In this document: one piece after another, positions 22,567 to 34,859 of the stretch
Numbering within the stretch: position 1 is the stretch's first letter
How the letters are laid out: each line of letters starts with the position of its first letter
Assembly: GCA_035048815.1 (NCBI GenBank)
Contig: JAUCBN010000014.1
Location: forward strand, 17,591,501 to 17,655,500
Source of the DNA: Abelmoschus esculentus
Taxonomy: Eukaryota > Streptophyta > Magnoliopsida > Malvales > Malvaceae
Direction of reading: 5' to 3'
DNA length: 64,000 nt
The notes under the pieces: generated by a model
The model's database searches: none
What the model was told of the DNA's origin: nothing
The model's input: only the letters and a program-made list of their open reading frames with translations
Program-made: the position numbers and the translations under genes

Positions 22567-25317
22567 GATTTGGATCGATTTGATGTTAGATCTATCAAAA
22601 CCTAAATTAAACCCCCAAAATATATGTTTATTTTGAAAATAAATAAAAATCGAAAAAAACTGATAAATTGAGAGAGTTTATTTTAGAGCGAGTGATTGAG
22701 CAAGACAGCTAAGCTAAACAAGGTTGGCTATTAAAACTCCGCCGGATCACGAATGAAGATCGACGCTTCATTGGGCTGGCAAAAAGAAAATGAGGGTCCA
22801 ATCAAGATCGGACTCCGTGAGCCGTGTTGGATCAAGCCTGTCATCCTCCCACCGTCAAGAGAGGAAGGTGATCGCTGATCTGTAAAACCAGAGCCTCACG
22901 TATTATCCTTCACTTTAGGAACCACGAGGCCCAACAGTTTTCACTGAGGTACCATAGCCCAACTTTTGACATGGAACGGACAAGCCATCGTTAATAAACA
23001 CACCGCAAGATCCGACTATAGGAGCCCACACATGTTCCATCATTTCAATGCCCCCACTCGGGTTACAAGCTATGAATATGAAGGATATTTCAAAAACTTT
23101 TACTATGGTAAACAACTATGAATATGGTTTCAACTGGTGCGCTATGAATAGTAGGGAGCAAGGATTAAGGACCTTCCTTTCTAGGTCCTAGCTAGCCTTG
23201 TCTGGTACGGCTCTGGTCTGTTTATTCTTCTACTACTTTATATATTCGTGTAATTAACAATGCATATCTGCTTTAGTTTTTGTGGATGTTTGCTGTTTAT
23301 TTGCTCTTCTTCCTTTGTGATAATGAATAAAAGTGTGGTCCAAGACATTTACAATATCTTTTCCTAAGATACTGTGGCACTGCATAGTGCATGCTCCATG
23401 TTGATGGGGGCTGATGCAGAGTCCAGAGAAGAAAAAAGGGATTAATGTAATATATCTGCAACAAGAAATTAAAAGGCTTATGAATCAGATATCAACAACA
23501 CAACAGCTACTACTACAAAATTTTATCAATGCTCTTTCTTTGCTACTCATTCTCTTCTATCCATGACAAATTTCTTTTATACAAGATCACATTTGATAGT
23601 ATTGCTACTCTCATTAATATGGTTTAGAAATATCCAAGTTATTTCGGTTCGCCTGCCGGTTGCAGCATGTTGTTGCTGGGCTGAAACTCTCCATTCCTAG
23701 GCTTTTCTACCAACAACTGCCATCCTCTTCATCAATTTCTCTTCTAAGTTGTTCGATCAGTATTTTCACCTGAAAAATATACCGAACACAATGTCTTGAA
23801 AAACAACCTACTTACGTCTAACATATACCCATGTCCAACACTAGAGTAAGTGACATTTAGAGAAAGTACTTCAAGCTTTCTAGAATGAGGCTCTTCACAC
23901 AAGCTTGGACTTTGCTTCCTCTCTGTGGTACCTGTGACCCAAGTAATAGTCATTACTGATATGTTACATAGCACAAATAATGGCAACAAATATTCTACCT
24001 CATTACCTCAAGCAGAATTTTGTACTTTCCTCTTCCTCCCATGCAGCCTGCAGAACAGCTCTTGAATCCGAAACACTTCTCTGGCACACACTGCGTGTTT
24101 CGAAATGTCTAAGGCTCTTTGATAAATTGTTAAGATGATCTTTTTTTCCCCTTCTTCAAAACATGAAATAGTTCTCTAATACAAAAATTCTCCCTTTTGT
24201 AAGCATGAAGAAATAGCTTGTATTTTATCAAGTTTTCCCTTCTCTAGCAAATATTAAAAAGAGAAATAGAATTCAATGGCTTCACAGTTCACACACCTAT
24301 GATTGCTTGGTAAAACATATAATGGAAAGTGCGCCAAAACCTGAAATCATCAATTATTTGGCTCTTTCCTAAGGGGATTTAACACCACAAGTATTCCTTA
24401 CAAGAGAATAAAATAAACGCACTACTATTATAATATCTTATCATATTTAACCATCATGATTAATCTTAGATGTTATCTTAATGGCAGTCCAAGGACCCCA
24501 CTTTGTCAGCATTTGATAAGAAATTACCGTATTAGGATGAAGCCTTTGATTCCTTAAGCAAGTTCTAATTTTTGTATAGTAAATATAGAGAAAATTGAAT
24601 TAGAAATATTCATCTTTATAAAATTTAATACAAATTATTCGATTAATAAGTCAAATATACGTGATCGATAGTAAAAACAGTTTTGAGGTTGATTAATGGG
24701 AAATTTTGTATAAAACATTGGCATGGATATGATGCAATTGTTGTAAACATACATAGGAAGGGGCGTAAATCGTCTGTCTATTTCTCATGCCTTTTTCTAT
24801 GCCTCCGTTTTAAATTAAAGGGTTTAGGACGTAGGGTTTAGAGTTTAAGGTTAAAGATTGTGATTAGGGTTTATGATATGAAAAATAAAAGTTAGGATTT
24901 AAAATTCAATTTTAAAAAAAAAATTAATAAAAATCAATAGAAAACATGAAAGGAGGTATAACAAGGATGAGGATTTTTTCTCAGCTGCAAACTCTTATCA
25001 TTGGAGTTCAATGGAAATAAAATAAAGTAAAGAAACTTGTAAATTCAACAAAGGGAGTGAATATATGAGTTGACAGCCCAACAAATTGTATAGAAAAAAA
25101 ATGCAGAATCAACAACAAAAGCTGACTCAGGCTTCACCACCAGCAACAAGGGACCTACCTTACCTATTAACTTAAAACTTCTGGTTGCAAAACCATGACA
25201 AGACATTAACCTCCTCACAATTATATATAATGGATGTTGTATCTTAAAAGCGATAAGCTTCAAGAGAGAAAAAAAAAGAGAGTAAACGTAGCAATACTTT
25301 ATAACCAATGCTCTGTC
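22567..25317. other. 2.7-kb intergenic stretch with weak remnants
   Basis: It contains the promoter of the proteasome gene, two weak protein-like stretches and a small degenerate telomere-like patch. The first stretch is minus-strand 22915-23115 (no family recognised). The second is minus-strand 24008-24160 (51 open codons including ALDISKHAVCAREVFRIQEL, no start). The telomere-like patch has three GGGTTTA heptamers at 24820-24873. No complete gene could be built. Confidence 0.4.
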
Positions 25318-25965
25318 ATGTTCCATGGTGTTGACATGAACATAGTGATGTATTCTCTTCCTTTGATTCCCCTCCTTCCATGTAGCATGAGATCAATGTC
25401 TGTAACGAGCTCTGTTCCTTTCCATGTTCCGGTTACAACATCTCATCCGGTTATCAAACATGCCAACAAGATCGTTATGCTTAAACATGATCAAGTTCTG
25501 GGCAAAAAAGCTTACACTCATCAGATCAGATCATTCTCCAAGAACAAGGTTAACCTCATTTTTCCTGTTTTGTTTTTCCATGTTTCTTGTTCATATAGAT
25601 TGCTTAACCTGTCATGGATGTTTGATTTCGACTTCGTGTTTAAACAGGTTTTCGAGGATCAGTCCCATGGTGTAATCTGCTATAGAGATGAAAATGGAGA
25701 AATGGTTTGCGAAGGATACGATGAAGGCCCTCGTTTTCCTCGACAGGGTCCAGGAACGACTTATCATCCAAGGTAAAAACCCTGCCTCAGGTTGCATGAT
25801 AATACATATTCAAATTACTGTGAATTGTGTGTATACTGTACTCCAAGCTGAAGCTTTTGGCAATGTTCTGGTACCAGAGATGCTGAAATCCTTGATCTTC
25901 TTCAAGATAGATGGCTTCAAATAGTTACTGGTGGCGGATTCAGCAGTTCTAATAAAAGGTGTTAG
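25318..25965 (+). CDS. small conserved plant protein of unknown function (147 aa)
   Basis: Three exons: 25318-25548, 25648-25772 and 25878-25965. The GT/AG junctions keep phase and the last exon ends with TAG at 25963-25965. The conserved part is the C-terminal half: VFEDQSHGVICYRDENGEM, CEGYDEGPRF and DAEILDLLQDRWLQIV, a pattern I know from an uncharacterised plant protein family. The N-terminal third is poorly conserved and the start is uncertain: ATGs at 25318, 25336, 25348, 25387 and 25396 are all in frame. The N-terminus is basic and hydroxyl-rich, with an RSFSKNK stretch, so an organelle targeting peptide is possible if a later ATG is used; that is inference. It lies between the proteasome gene and FAB1. 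Confidence 0.75.
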
Positions 25966-26633
25966 CATTGTGCAAGATGATTCCTAGTGGATAGAATTTA
26001 ACAAAAAAAAGAACTTGGCTCTTACCAGATTCCACAGATTTCATGAAATAATTATTTCTACAAGAAAGACACTTCAAGTATTATAGATTGTATATACATA
26101 GCTAGAAGAACTCTTTCTCTTGTAATCACTCTTTCCCCCTGGATTATCATGATCAAAACCAATAACCCCTTCGGGTTTGTTGTTATTTTTCGATCAGTAA
26201 CATATTCTCTGGTACGATAGTTTGATATGTTTGTGGCAGTTGAAGATCAGATCGAAAAACATGAATGCTAGGAACACTAAAGACCTATTCGATTCTGAAT
26301 GAACAATGAACACAGAAATGATGAACATGTGAAAGATTTGGGAATTCTTCTAATTCATTGTGGTACTTGAGAAGAGAAAGTTGACAAAAATACACTATAA
26401 GATAAAATGCTAAATCAAAGAATATTTTGTACAAAAATTTCCTGTTGAGATCAAGAAATATTGGACCTTGTTTCGGAACTACTAACAAATAAAATTATGA
26501 ATGTCTTTTGGTCTTAACGGAAAACTGCCCTTCAAAAGAATTGAAAAAATGGAAAGAATCATATGAACTAGGAAAAATAGAATGGAAGAGCTGACTCCCA
26601 AATTGAAATTTGAATGTTTATACACTCACAGAA
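25966..26633. other. convergent 3' flanks
   Basis: The two neighbouring genes converge here, so this stretch holds both 3' untranslated regions. No other feature seen. Confidence 0.5.
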
Positions 26634-29600
26634 TCACTTAGCTGAGGTACCATGTTGGTCGTTCTCTTGACCTGTATCTGACTGAGATTTGCTCGGAACG
26701 GTAGGAGGAAACCATTGATCCGGGATCATTAGAAAATAAGTGGACATTGCTTTCCTGAACCTTTTCTTGTATTGTTCAGGCGAAATTACAGTTGGCGATG
26801 CATTCTTTGGCCCGCCAAGGATGCCTGAAGCCTTCACCCAAGTTTCAAGATGCTTGTCCCAGGTATACTGCCTCAAGAAATCAATGATTCCGATAACTAA
26901 CTCATGCTTCTCTTCATCCACTCCAAGCGATAATGAGTAATCCATCAGGTCATTCGACTGCAAGGTGGAAAAAGATAAAGAAATGAGAAAATTTGGACCA
27001 TAAGTGCCTTCGTTAGCATAAATATGCAAATGCACGTCATGTGAACAGATCTTCATGCATGTTAACTTAAGGCGACAATTTGAAACTTACTGCGAGGAAA
27101 GCAGTGTCATTCCAGACTGCTCTTTCCAGCAAACGTTTCGCTTTATTACCCACAAAGATAGGATTAGTTGGCATTGATTCGATCAAGTTTTGATCTAGTA
27201 GAACCTTGTTGGTTCCACTAGAATCAGGATTATAACGAGATCTAGAAGACCCTTTGAGATCATATAGCCGTGTGACATTTCTCCTAAACAGAAGATTCTC
27301 CATAACCAAAACATCAATCCTTGATTCTTTCCCACCTTTAGGTTGCTTTGTCGTAATCTTCCAAGAAAGAAAAAACAAATCAAAAATAAGAAATAAATAA
27401 TGATTACAGAAAACACGAGCAACTTATCATCTATGTAAATAAATGAACCCACATAGTACTGTCTCATTCTTAAAAGCAAGAAAAAGCAAAGGTCTTCTAT
27501 CCTTTCTAAAACTCCTTGATCATTCAAAGGTATAAGCAGTTAGCATCAAAAACCCGGAACAATTTTATAAAACAAGCAAGATTCGTTATGAAGCCTTATA
27601 GTTTTATTTTGTTTATGCAAAACAACCTTATTTCTAAGCACTTCGTTAAAGGAAAGCGGAGGTCAGTTTCAGATTTCTGTTATTTGAGCATTAATATGAT
27701 AGTAAGGCAGCAACCATTAATGATGACCAAAATCAGCCATGTCTTTTTTATCCAAAAGATTAGTGATTATGATATAGAATTAGAGCATCTGAAGCTCTAG
27801 GAATAAGCACCTGATAAACACCGAGAATCTTGGCCAGGCACGTCGGACTTCTAGATCTAATTGCTTCAGACAAGTACTGGAAATATTTAGGTGCAAGTTT
27901 TATAAATGATTCCAACTCTGTCTTTGTGACTTGCTTAATGATAAACCTGTCGTCTAAGGTCTTGGCAAAGAAAACATTGCTCTTACCGCCCTGAGCTCCC
28001 CACTTCTTACAACGACTCAGAGACCTTATGAAATCTAGCTCTGATGGGCAACATACTCTCCTTAACGTTTCAAACCACTTTGCGTAGTAACAAGTAACCG
28101 TATATTTCACTTTATCTGATCCATCATCTCCAAATGACACCCGGGCATGCAAAGACTTTGTACTAGAGGGTGGGTCCATTATCAGGGAGCTGCGACTTCC
28201 AGTAAAGTCATCCCCTGAGCCAAAACTTCTATGGGGATCACAGGTTATATCGTCAATAGAATGGAACAACTGAAAATTCACTGAATCAGAGAAGGATAAT
28301 GAGGCCATTGAATCCCCCCAGTCTTTAGGTCTATCCCCATCATCACTTATCTGGAAATGGTATTCATATGATACTAGAGCATACGATATGGTACTTGTGA
28401 GCTCATCATCATAAACTGGAATAACAGTGTCATTAACACCCACTGGCAGAAGCAGCCTAGCCCCACCTCGCAGTTCCAACTCTCTGAACGATGAAATATT
28501 GAACCGATCATAAACAGTCAATGTATCAAGCTTTGAAGAACTTCCTAAAAAGTTTTTGTTTGATGATGAACGATAGAAATTCAAGAAAGGCATTTTTAAC
28601 CAGCTTACAAAATCTTCCATATTTTCAGAACCTATACTGAACAATGCAGAGGAAGGAGAACGAACAATCTTTGGCACAATATTTTCTTCAGAATGGTCTT
28701 CCAAATCAACAGAAGCAATATCAGGAAGTGAAAATGAGTTTTTCTTAGATAATATAGGTCCTCGCTGAATTTCTCCAGTCCAAGCAGCATCCAGGGTATC
28801 TGACAAATTTTCTATGACTGGAAATTGGCCTTCAGATAAGGCCCTACGAACATTTGCCTTAGGTTTCTCATTGTCAAATTGGTTAAACATGCTTTGGCTA
28901 GCAGAAAGATTGCTGTAGTCTTCGTTTCTACAATTTGAATTTTTGTTCAGGTCTGGTTCTTGATGGACTGCATATGACAGATTAGCATTGAGCTTTGCAT
29001 CCACCACAGTAGAATCACCAGATTCAGATCCTTTTCCATGTTCCAACATATCCATGTCCTTGAGCTTTTCAATATCAATAACGGGTTTCTCCTCTTGTAC
29101 TGAAATTGAACTGCTGAAACAGTTCCGGGGGCTGTAATTTTCTAATTTGGCTGCACAAACCAGGCGTTGGTCCCACATATAAGATTGGAAAAGTAATTGT
29201 CGACGCAACCGGTTTATTTCAAGGATGTCTACAACATGTTTCCCTTTACTCACTTCCCTTCCCGAAGCCTTTTGAAATGATTCCTAAACCAAAGAGAAAT
29301 AGACAAACTCCACCGATTTAGGCCTAGACATGAGATCCATCTCAACTAAAAGAAAATGTACAGCACATAAAGTCTTACCATAAACTCCAGCTTCTCGTTA
29401 TGTAATAATCCTTCTAGTTCAGCAATTTGATCTCTCAAATCAGGAGGCCCTGAGCTGGTTTGTTTTTCAGCAATTTGGTTTAGAGACTTTAGTACTTCAG
29501 AAAACAGAACTTCTGCCTGGTTAGCCACCTGTTCATAATAAAAAGATAAAAATAGATTACACAAAGGCTGAGAGATCCAAATTGGATCCTTCATAAAACC

Positions 29601-32600
29601 GAAACAATTATTGTTGCACCTTATCTGTTTCTTGCTGTATCCACTCCGGTCTCTCATAGTAAAAATCAAGTTTTTGAGGCGGGAGGTAGACAGAATGAAC
29701 ATCAATCGTTGCATACCGAAAGCAAGCCACCATTCTACCAAATCTACATATATTTAAACAGAGAGAGAAAGACTGAAGCTGAGATGTCTGAAGATTTTTT
29801 CAGCTAACAACTCCTGGTATTTTACCAGCCAGGTCATGATCTACATCATATATCAGATACGTAACTAATTAACTAACTAGAACATTCAAAATGTCTCTAA
29901 GATCACTGAAAAATATGCTATGGTTAATATCATCCGACCGAGGAGTTTAATGACACAGTGTGGCGAAGTATAATTATAAGGGTCACTAGCCTGTACAAAA
30001 CCATATAATGGCACATTCTTTTTTGAAAGAACTATTTACACTCGCAAAATGATATTTTGTTAACAAAATAAAAACAATAGGGAAAGAAAATTACCCATAG
30101 AAACGAAGACAATCTCTATGTAATGAATGGCCACAGCTAGCAGTCCTGCTCGCAGCTGCATGGTTTGAAAAGCTAAGCTCCAAAAACTTCCCAAATGATA
30201 AACCCCATGCAGCATCAGACATCACTCTTCTGAAAGTTGCCGGAGGAAAACCGTTGGTTCTAGGACATTGCAAGCATCTATGCCACATCCAGATTTTGCC
30301 CTCTTTTTCACCAGGCAAGAAAATGTCTGGGAGTTTCTTAACAGACATGGTTAGTGTTCCTTGTCGATGAGTATAACAGTGAACGTGTGCTTCTGAAGGT
30401 AAATCACAAGAAGGGCATCGGTAACTCTGAAAAATCAGCAGTCTCCTTAGTTTAAAGGGAATTGCCGCGTCTGAACAGAGAAATATATAAGTGTGAAGAA
30501 CATAAACTTTACCTTATCAAATAAATTATCCCGCAAAAACCGACCCAAAGGCTTATCAAAACTTCCATAGTACTTGATACGAAAGAGATGACATCTTTCA
30601 CAGACAGTCCCTTTCCTCACACTTCGGGATGATAAAGATACCAAAATGCTCTGATTATCAGAAGCCGCAGAAGGAAACACTTCTTGTAATGGTTTTGACA
30701 CCTCAGATTGGTTATTATGGTTTTTACCATCTTGTTGCACAGATGTTACCTCTGATCCACCTGGTTGAAGTGCAACTGCTGAGCTATTAGTCTCTGAATT
30801 CATGCGTGCTGAAGATTCTGATGGAGGAACTCCAGTATTCATGAAAGATAACTTATTTTTGTCCACAACAATTTCCCTTATTGAGGATTCTTTGGTACCC
30901 ATTTCACTTTTCTTAAAAAACACATCTGAAGTTTTCTCAGAAGTTGATACAAGGACACTAGACTCTTTCAAAGTGGGTTGTAGAGACCACAAGCTTGTAC
31001 CTTTACTTAAAAAAGATGCCGGAGTTTCTTCAATCTTCTGAATATTACGACCTCCAATTGCTGACGGAACACTATTAGCCCTTTGTGGTCCACTACAATG
31101 CTGAGGTCCCTGGGACTTTACATTGGCAGTAGTAAAGGTAGGAACTGTTGATATGGATCTTGCAATGGTTGATGGTTTATCCGGATGTGCCACAGCCATT
31201 GGAGAGTTCGGGAATTCTGGCAGAGAGGCTCCTTCATCGGCAAGAAATGATGTCTCCAAAGCCAAGTGATAAGCTGCAAAAATTCCATATTGAACTACAT
31301 GCTTGACTTTCTTCAATTCATCTCCATTTGCACCCCTAAGTAGTATCTGAAGCAAACATATATATATATATATATATATAGTTAGACTAATAAAATGATC
31401 CGTAATAACAATAAATTTGATATAGATCAACACTATGGGAACATGAATATTATCATGTCCACAAAAGTGTAAAATTAAACTTTATAGACTATTCTTTTTC
31501 CAGTTTTCTTTTGTTTTTGGTTAGTTTAAATAACTTACAGTGCATCCCAATGGCTTTGGGCAGCCTTCAAAATACATTAGTGTCTTGGCCAATTTCTTCC
31601 CTCCTTGTCCAGCAGAGCCAAAATCTTCCCTGAACCTCTCAACATGAAACTTTTCACAGTAGCCCAGCTTCTGAGAAAATAGATGATCAATTGAAGGGAT
31701 TATTTGAGCTCCAGTGCAGCGTGCAATGCGTTCTAATAATGGTCGTTTGATGTTGAGAACAAGTGATATGTTTTTCTCAAGAAGATATTCCTGGGCAAAT
31801 CGAGAAACCGATTTCTCTACTAGAAGAATATTAGGTTTATGTGCATGTATCTTTGCTACAGCCATCTTCAAATGATCCATTTCCTGGTTAAAGATGTCAA
31901 ACCAATAACATAAACACGATTTAGAATTTAGAAGAAGAAAAGTTCCCCCACATTGAAATAAAAATCAACGAAGTAAAATTGAAAGAAATGTATAAAACAT
32001 GAACCACCTGCAGCAACAAAGTATCAAAACTTGACAATAGGTTAGAGATCCGCTGGTATTCAAGAGCTCCACCAAGGATCATCAATCGAGGTTTCTCTAG
32101 TTTTGATGTCATTCGACGATGGGAGACGTTTTTCTTGCAAACAACTCCCTTGACAACCATACTATATGAAACCACAGCAAATTCAGAAATAGTAATAAAA
32201 ATTAAAAGTTGACAACCAGGGCAGTAATGTAGTTAAATTGGAATGTATCAATGCAGCAAATGTAAGTGGTGCAACTGATAGTCTAATTTCAACAATACAC
32301 TGTTATGAAAACCTTTATTTTACTCAAAGCATGATATACTGAAAGAATTGAAGGGAGGCAGCAGATCTTGCCATGTTTAGGCCATGGAAAACAGTGAGGT
32401 TTTAGACTATAAAAGAGAGGTATCTCCATCTACTTGGGAAACCATTCCTAACATAATAATCTAATTCTTTTGTTTTTCTAACTTTTTTATTAGAAATCAA
32501 CGACTTTATCAAGTTTCAGAACAATATGTTAATGTGGAGAAATGGAGAACTATTCAAATTAACAAAATTTTTACATTTTGCTCCATCTTTAACAGTATCT

Positions 32601-34859
32601 ATGGCTATTGAATCAGATAAGATTATTGATTGATTCATCTCTTATTTATCATAGATCAGGAAAAAAAAAAAAAAAAGTGAGGAGTTGAATATCTGCTATT
32701 AAGTAGCATGCGAAGAAAATCCTACCATGAACATTTTAGATCTACATGAGTTATCAAATTAGGAACCAGCTATCAGCAGCCAAACTAAAGCAGTATGTAT
32801 TACATTTGTTTGCTGGAACATTAAAGAGAAGGTAAAGGGTTGATGCAGACAAGACACAGGGTTATCTGCTTTACAAAGCAATCACAGTGGTCATCTCAAT
32901 GATTTATCGAATTAAGATATCAAAATTCATTAGAACAAAGTGATAAAGGGTACCATACAAACAATTACCATCTTTGTAACACTTACCTCTCACTGCGGTG
33001 TCCAGAAGCTATGCATTTCACTTTAACATATCCACCAGGGTCCATCTCTCCCCCTTTGGTCGTGTATGGCTTCAAAAGCGAAGCAGCTTCCCAAGAAAGA
33101 GCGGTAATGATCTCTAACCAGCTATCTTTACAATTTTCATCAACCACAGGAAGGTTCTCAACCTGTAAAAGCTGAGAAATCAAGGCTCTAAAATGTCCAT
33201 CAACAATATACTTAGTTACTTTCTTCTGCTCATCAGTCGGTTTATCCCTAGAGCGAGATTCCCCACTTCCGAAGCTGCTTGTCTTGTGCCAATACCCCCA
33301 GTCTCCTGCACCATCGGTATCATCCTCATCATCAAATAGGTCAGCTTCCCTCTCATCGTCTTCATCTTCTGGTTCGGGAGGGAGCCAAAGAAGTCCATCA
33401 TTTTCAAAATCTACAGGTTCAGCAGGATATGAAGAAGGTGATGCTTCACATTCATCACCATAGCGTTCATCTTTCTTCACAAACTGTGATATTCCTTCTG
33501 AACTTGAAGGAACCTGGTTCACTGGCGAACTGCTTAAACTTTTTGAGTCAATATTTTCACCAACAGGATGAACATTTTGTGGTTCCTCATCACCATCATC
33601 ATCATCATCATCATCATCATTGCTAATGTCATCAAAGTCGGTAGGAGTATAGTAGCCATCGTCATCAGAGTAATGCAATGTCTCAGAATCAGATGAATAC
33701 AATCGGTACTCGTCGCCCTCATCATCAATCCAAACTTTTCTAGTCAATATTCTTTCAGAACTTTTTGAGTCAACATTTTCTCCTTCAGGATGAAATTTAT
33801 GTGATCCTTCATTATAGCTCAGCTCATCAAAACTAAGAGGCGTATAGTACCCATTATCTTCAGACAAATCAGACACATACAAGTTGTAATCATCGTCCTC
33901 ACCATCAATCCCAACACTGAAAGAAAAGCCAGCAACATGTAAGTAATTGGAATAGCACGTTAAAACCTTTTCTTTAGAACTCTTCCAATAGGATACTTAT
34001 TTTTCTGTCCATTATTTTTCTGATTTTTAGAGATCTATTCAATAGGCTGCATTGATTAAAATAAATTGATAAATAAATATAAGTAATGCTAACATAGATG
34101 AGCAAATATATATATATATACATTCAGACAACCTACGTCCCAAGTGGAAATATAAATAATTAAGTTTTGCTTGGTCAGTAGACAACTTGAAAATTTTACG
34201 AAATGTGTAATTAACGGTGCCAGATCATCTGACCTGTTCCATGAAAACTCATATTGGCTTGAAGATGGATATTCTGCATCCATAAAAAGATCTTTGCCAA
34301 ACCTTGGTATTTTCAGGCTATGCCTACGCATGCCTTTTCTCATTGCAGAACGAGGGCCGCGAATAGACCAAGGATGTAAATGTTGATATCGTCCAGCTCG
34401 ACGTGGCACTGACCTGAGGCCACCAGATCTAGTTCTGGTAAAACTAGCAGGCAACATTGAGGAACAAAGATCCTGGTTGGGCACCCACACTCGACCATCA
34501 TCGGTGATTAAGCCGTACTTCCATTGCTTGAAACAATAATCACATAAGCGCACCACCTCCTGCTCTTCTAGGGGGATCATAGGGTCATAAGATGGTGCTG
34601 GAACTGAGTTTGCCGTACACTTAGCACAGAAAACTCGGCCACAAAGTCGACAATGGTGTCTACGGTTAAATAACGTGAACTGGGCATCACAATCATAACA
34701 TACCCTGCAACTATGACCGGGCATCCAAAAATCGCGTGATACATTAGCAGGCTCCGGTCGCCAAGGGATCCATGACTTTAGTAAACTAACTACCTCAGAA
34801 AATATGTTGTTAGAAGCATCCATCATCCACCTACCGGTGATTCTACTGTCTTCATTCAT
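26634..34859 (-). CDS. FAB1: 1-phosphatidylinositol-3-phosphate 5-kinase, FAB1A/B type (about 1852 aa)
   Basis: Eleven coding exons: 34859-34234, 33916-32987, 32161-32008, 31883-31539, 31346-30513, 30426-30095, 29743-29620, 29528-29379, 29283-27811, 27357-27091 and 26957-26634. All junctions are GT/AG and phases agree throughout. The enzyme converts PI3P to PI(3,5)P2 on endosomes and vacuoles. Domains in order: FYVE zinc finger (about residues 45-112, with RRHHCRLCGRVFC), acidic linker with an Asp tract, Cpn60/TCP1-like domain (about 540-720, LLVEKSVSRFAQ, PLGCTILLRGANGDEL), cysteine-rich region (CERCHLFRIKYYGSFDKPL, SFSNHAAASRTASCGHSLH) and C-terminal PIPK catalytic domain (FAKTLDDRFIIKQV, LYDLKGSSRSRYN, GIIDFLRQYTWDK). 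The motif usually MDYSLLVG reads MDYSLSLG. The start may instead be the ATG at 34823 (MDASNN), closer to relatives. Confidence 0.93.
31359..31380. repeat. (TA)n microsatellite in a FAB1 intron
   Basis: About eleven TA dinucleotides close to the acceptor of FAB1 intron 4. A length-variable site with no other significance visible. Confidence 0.9.
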
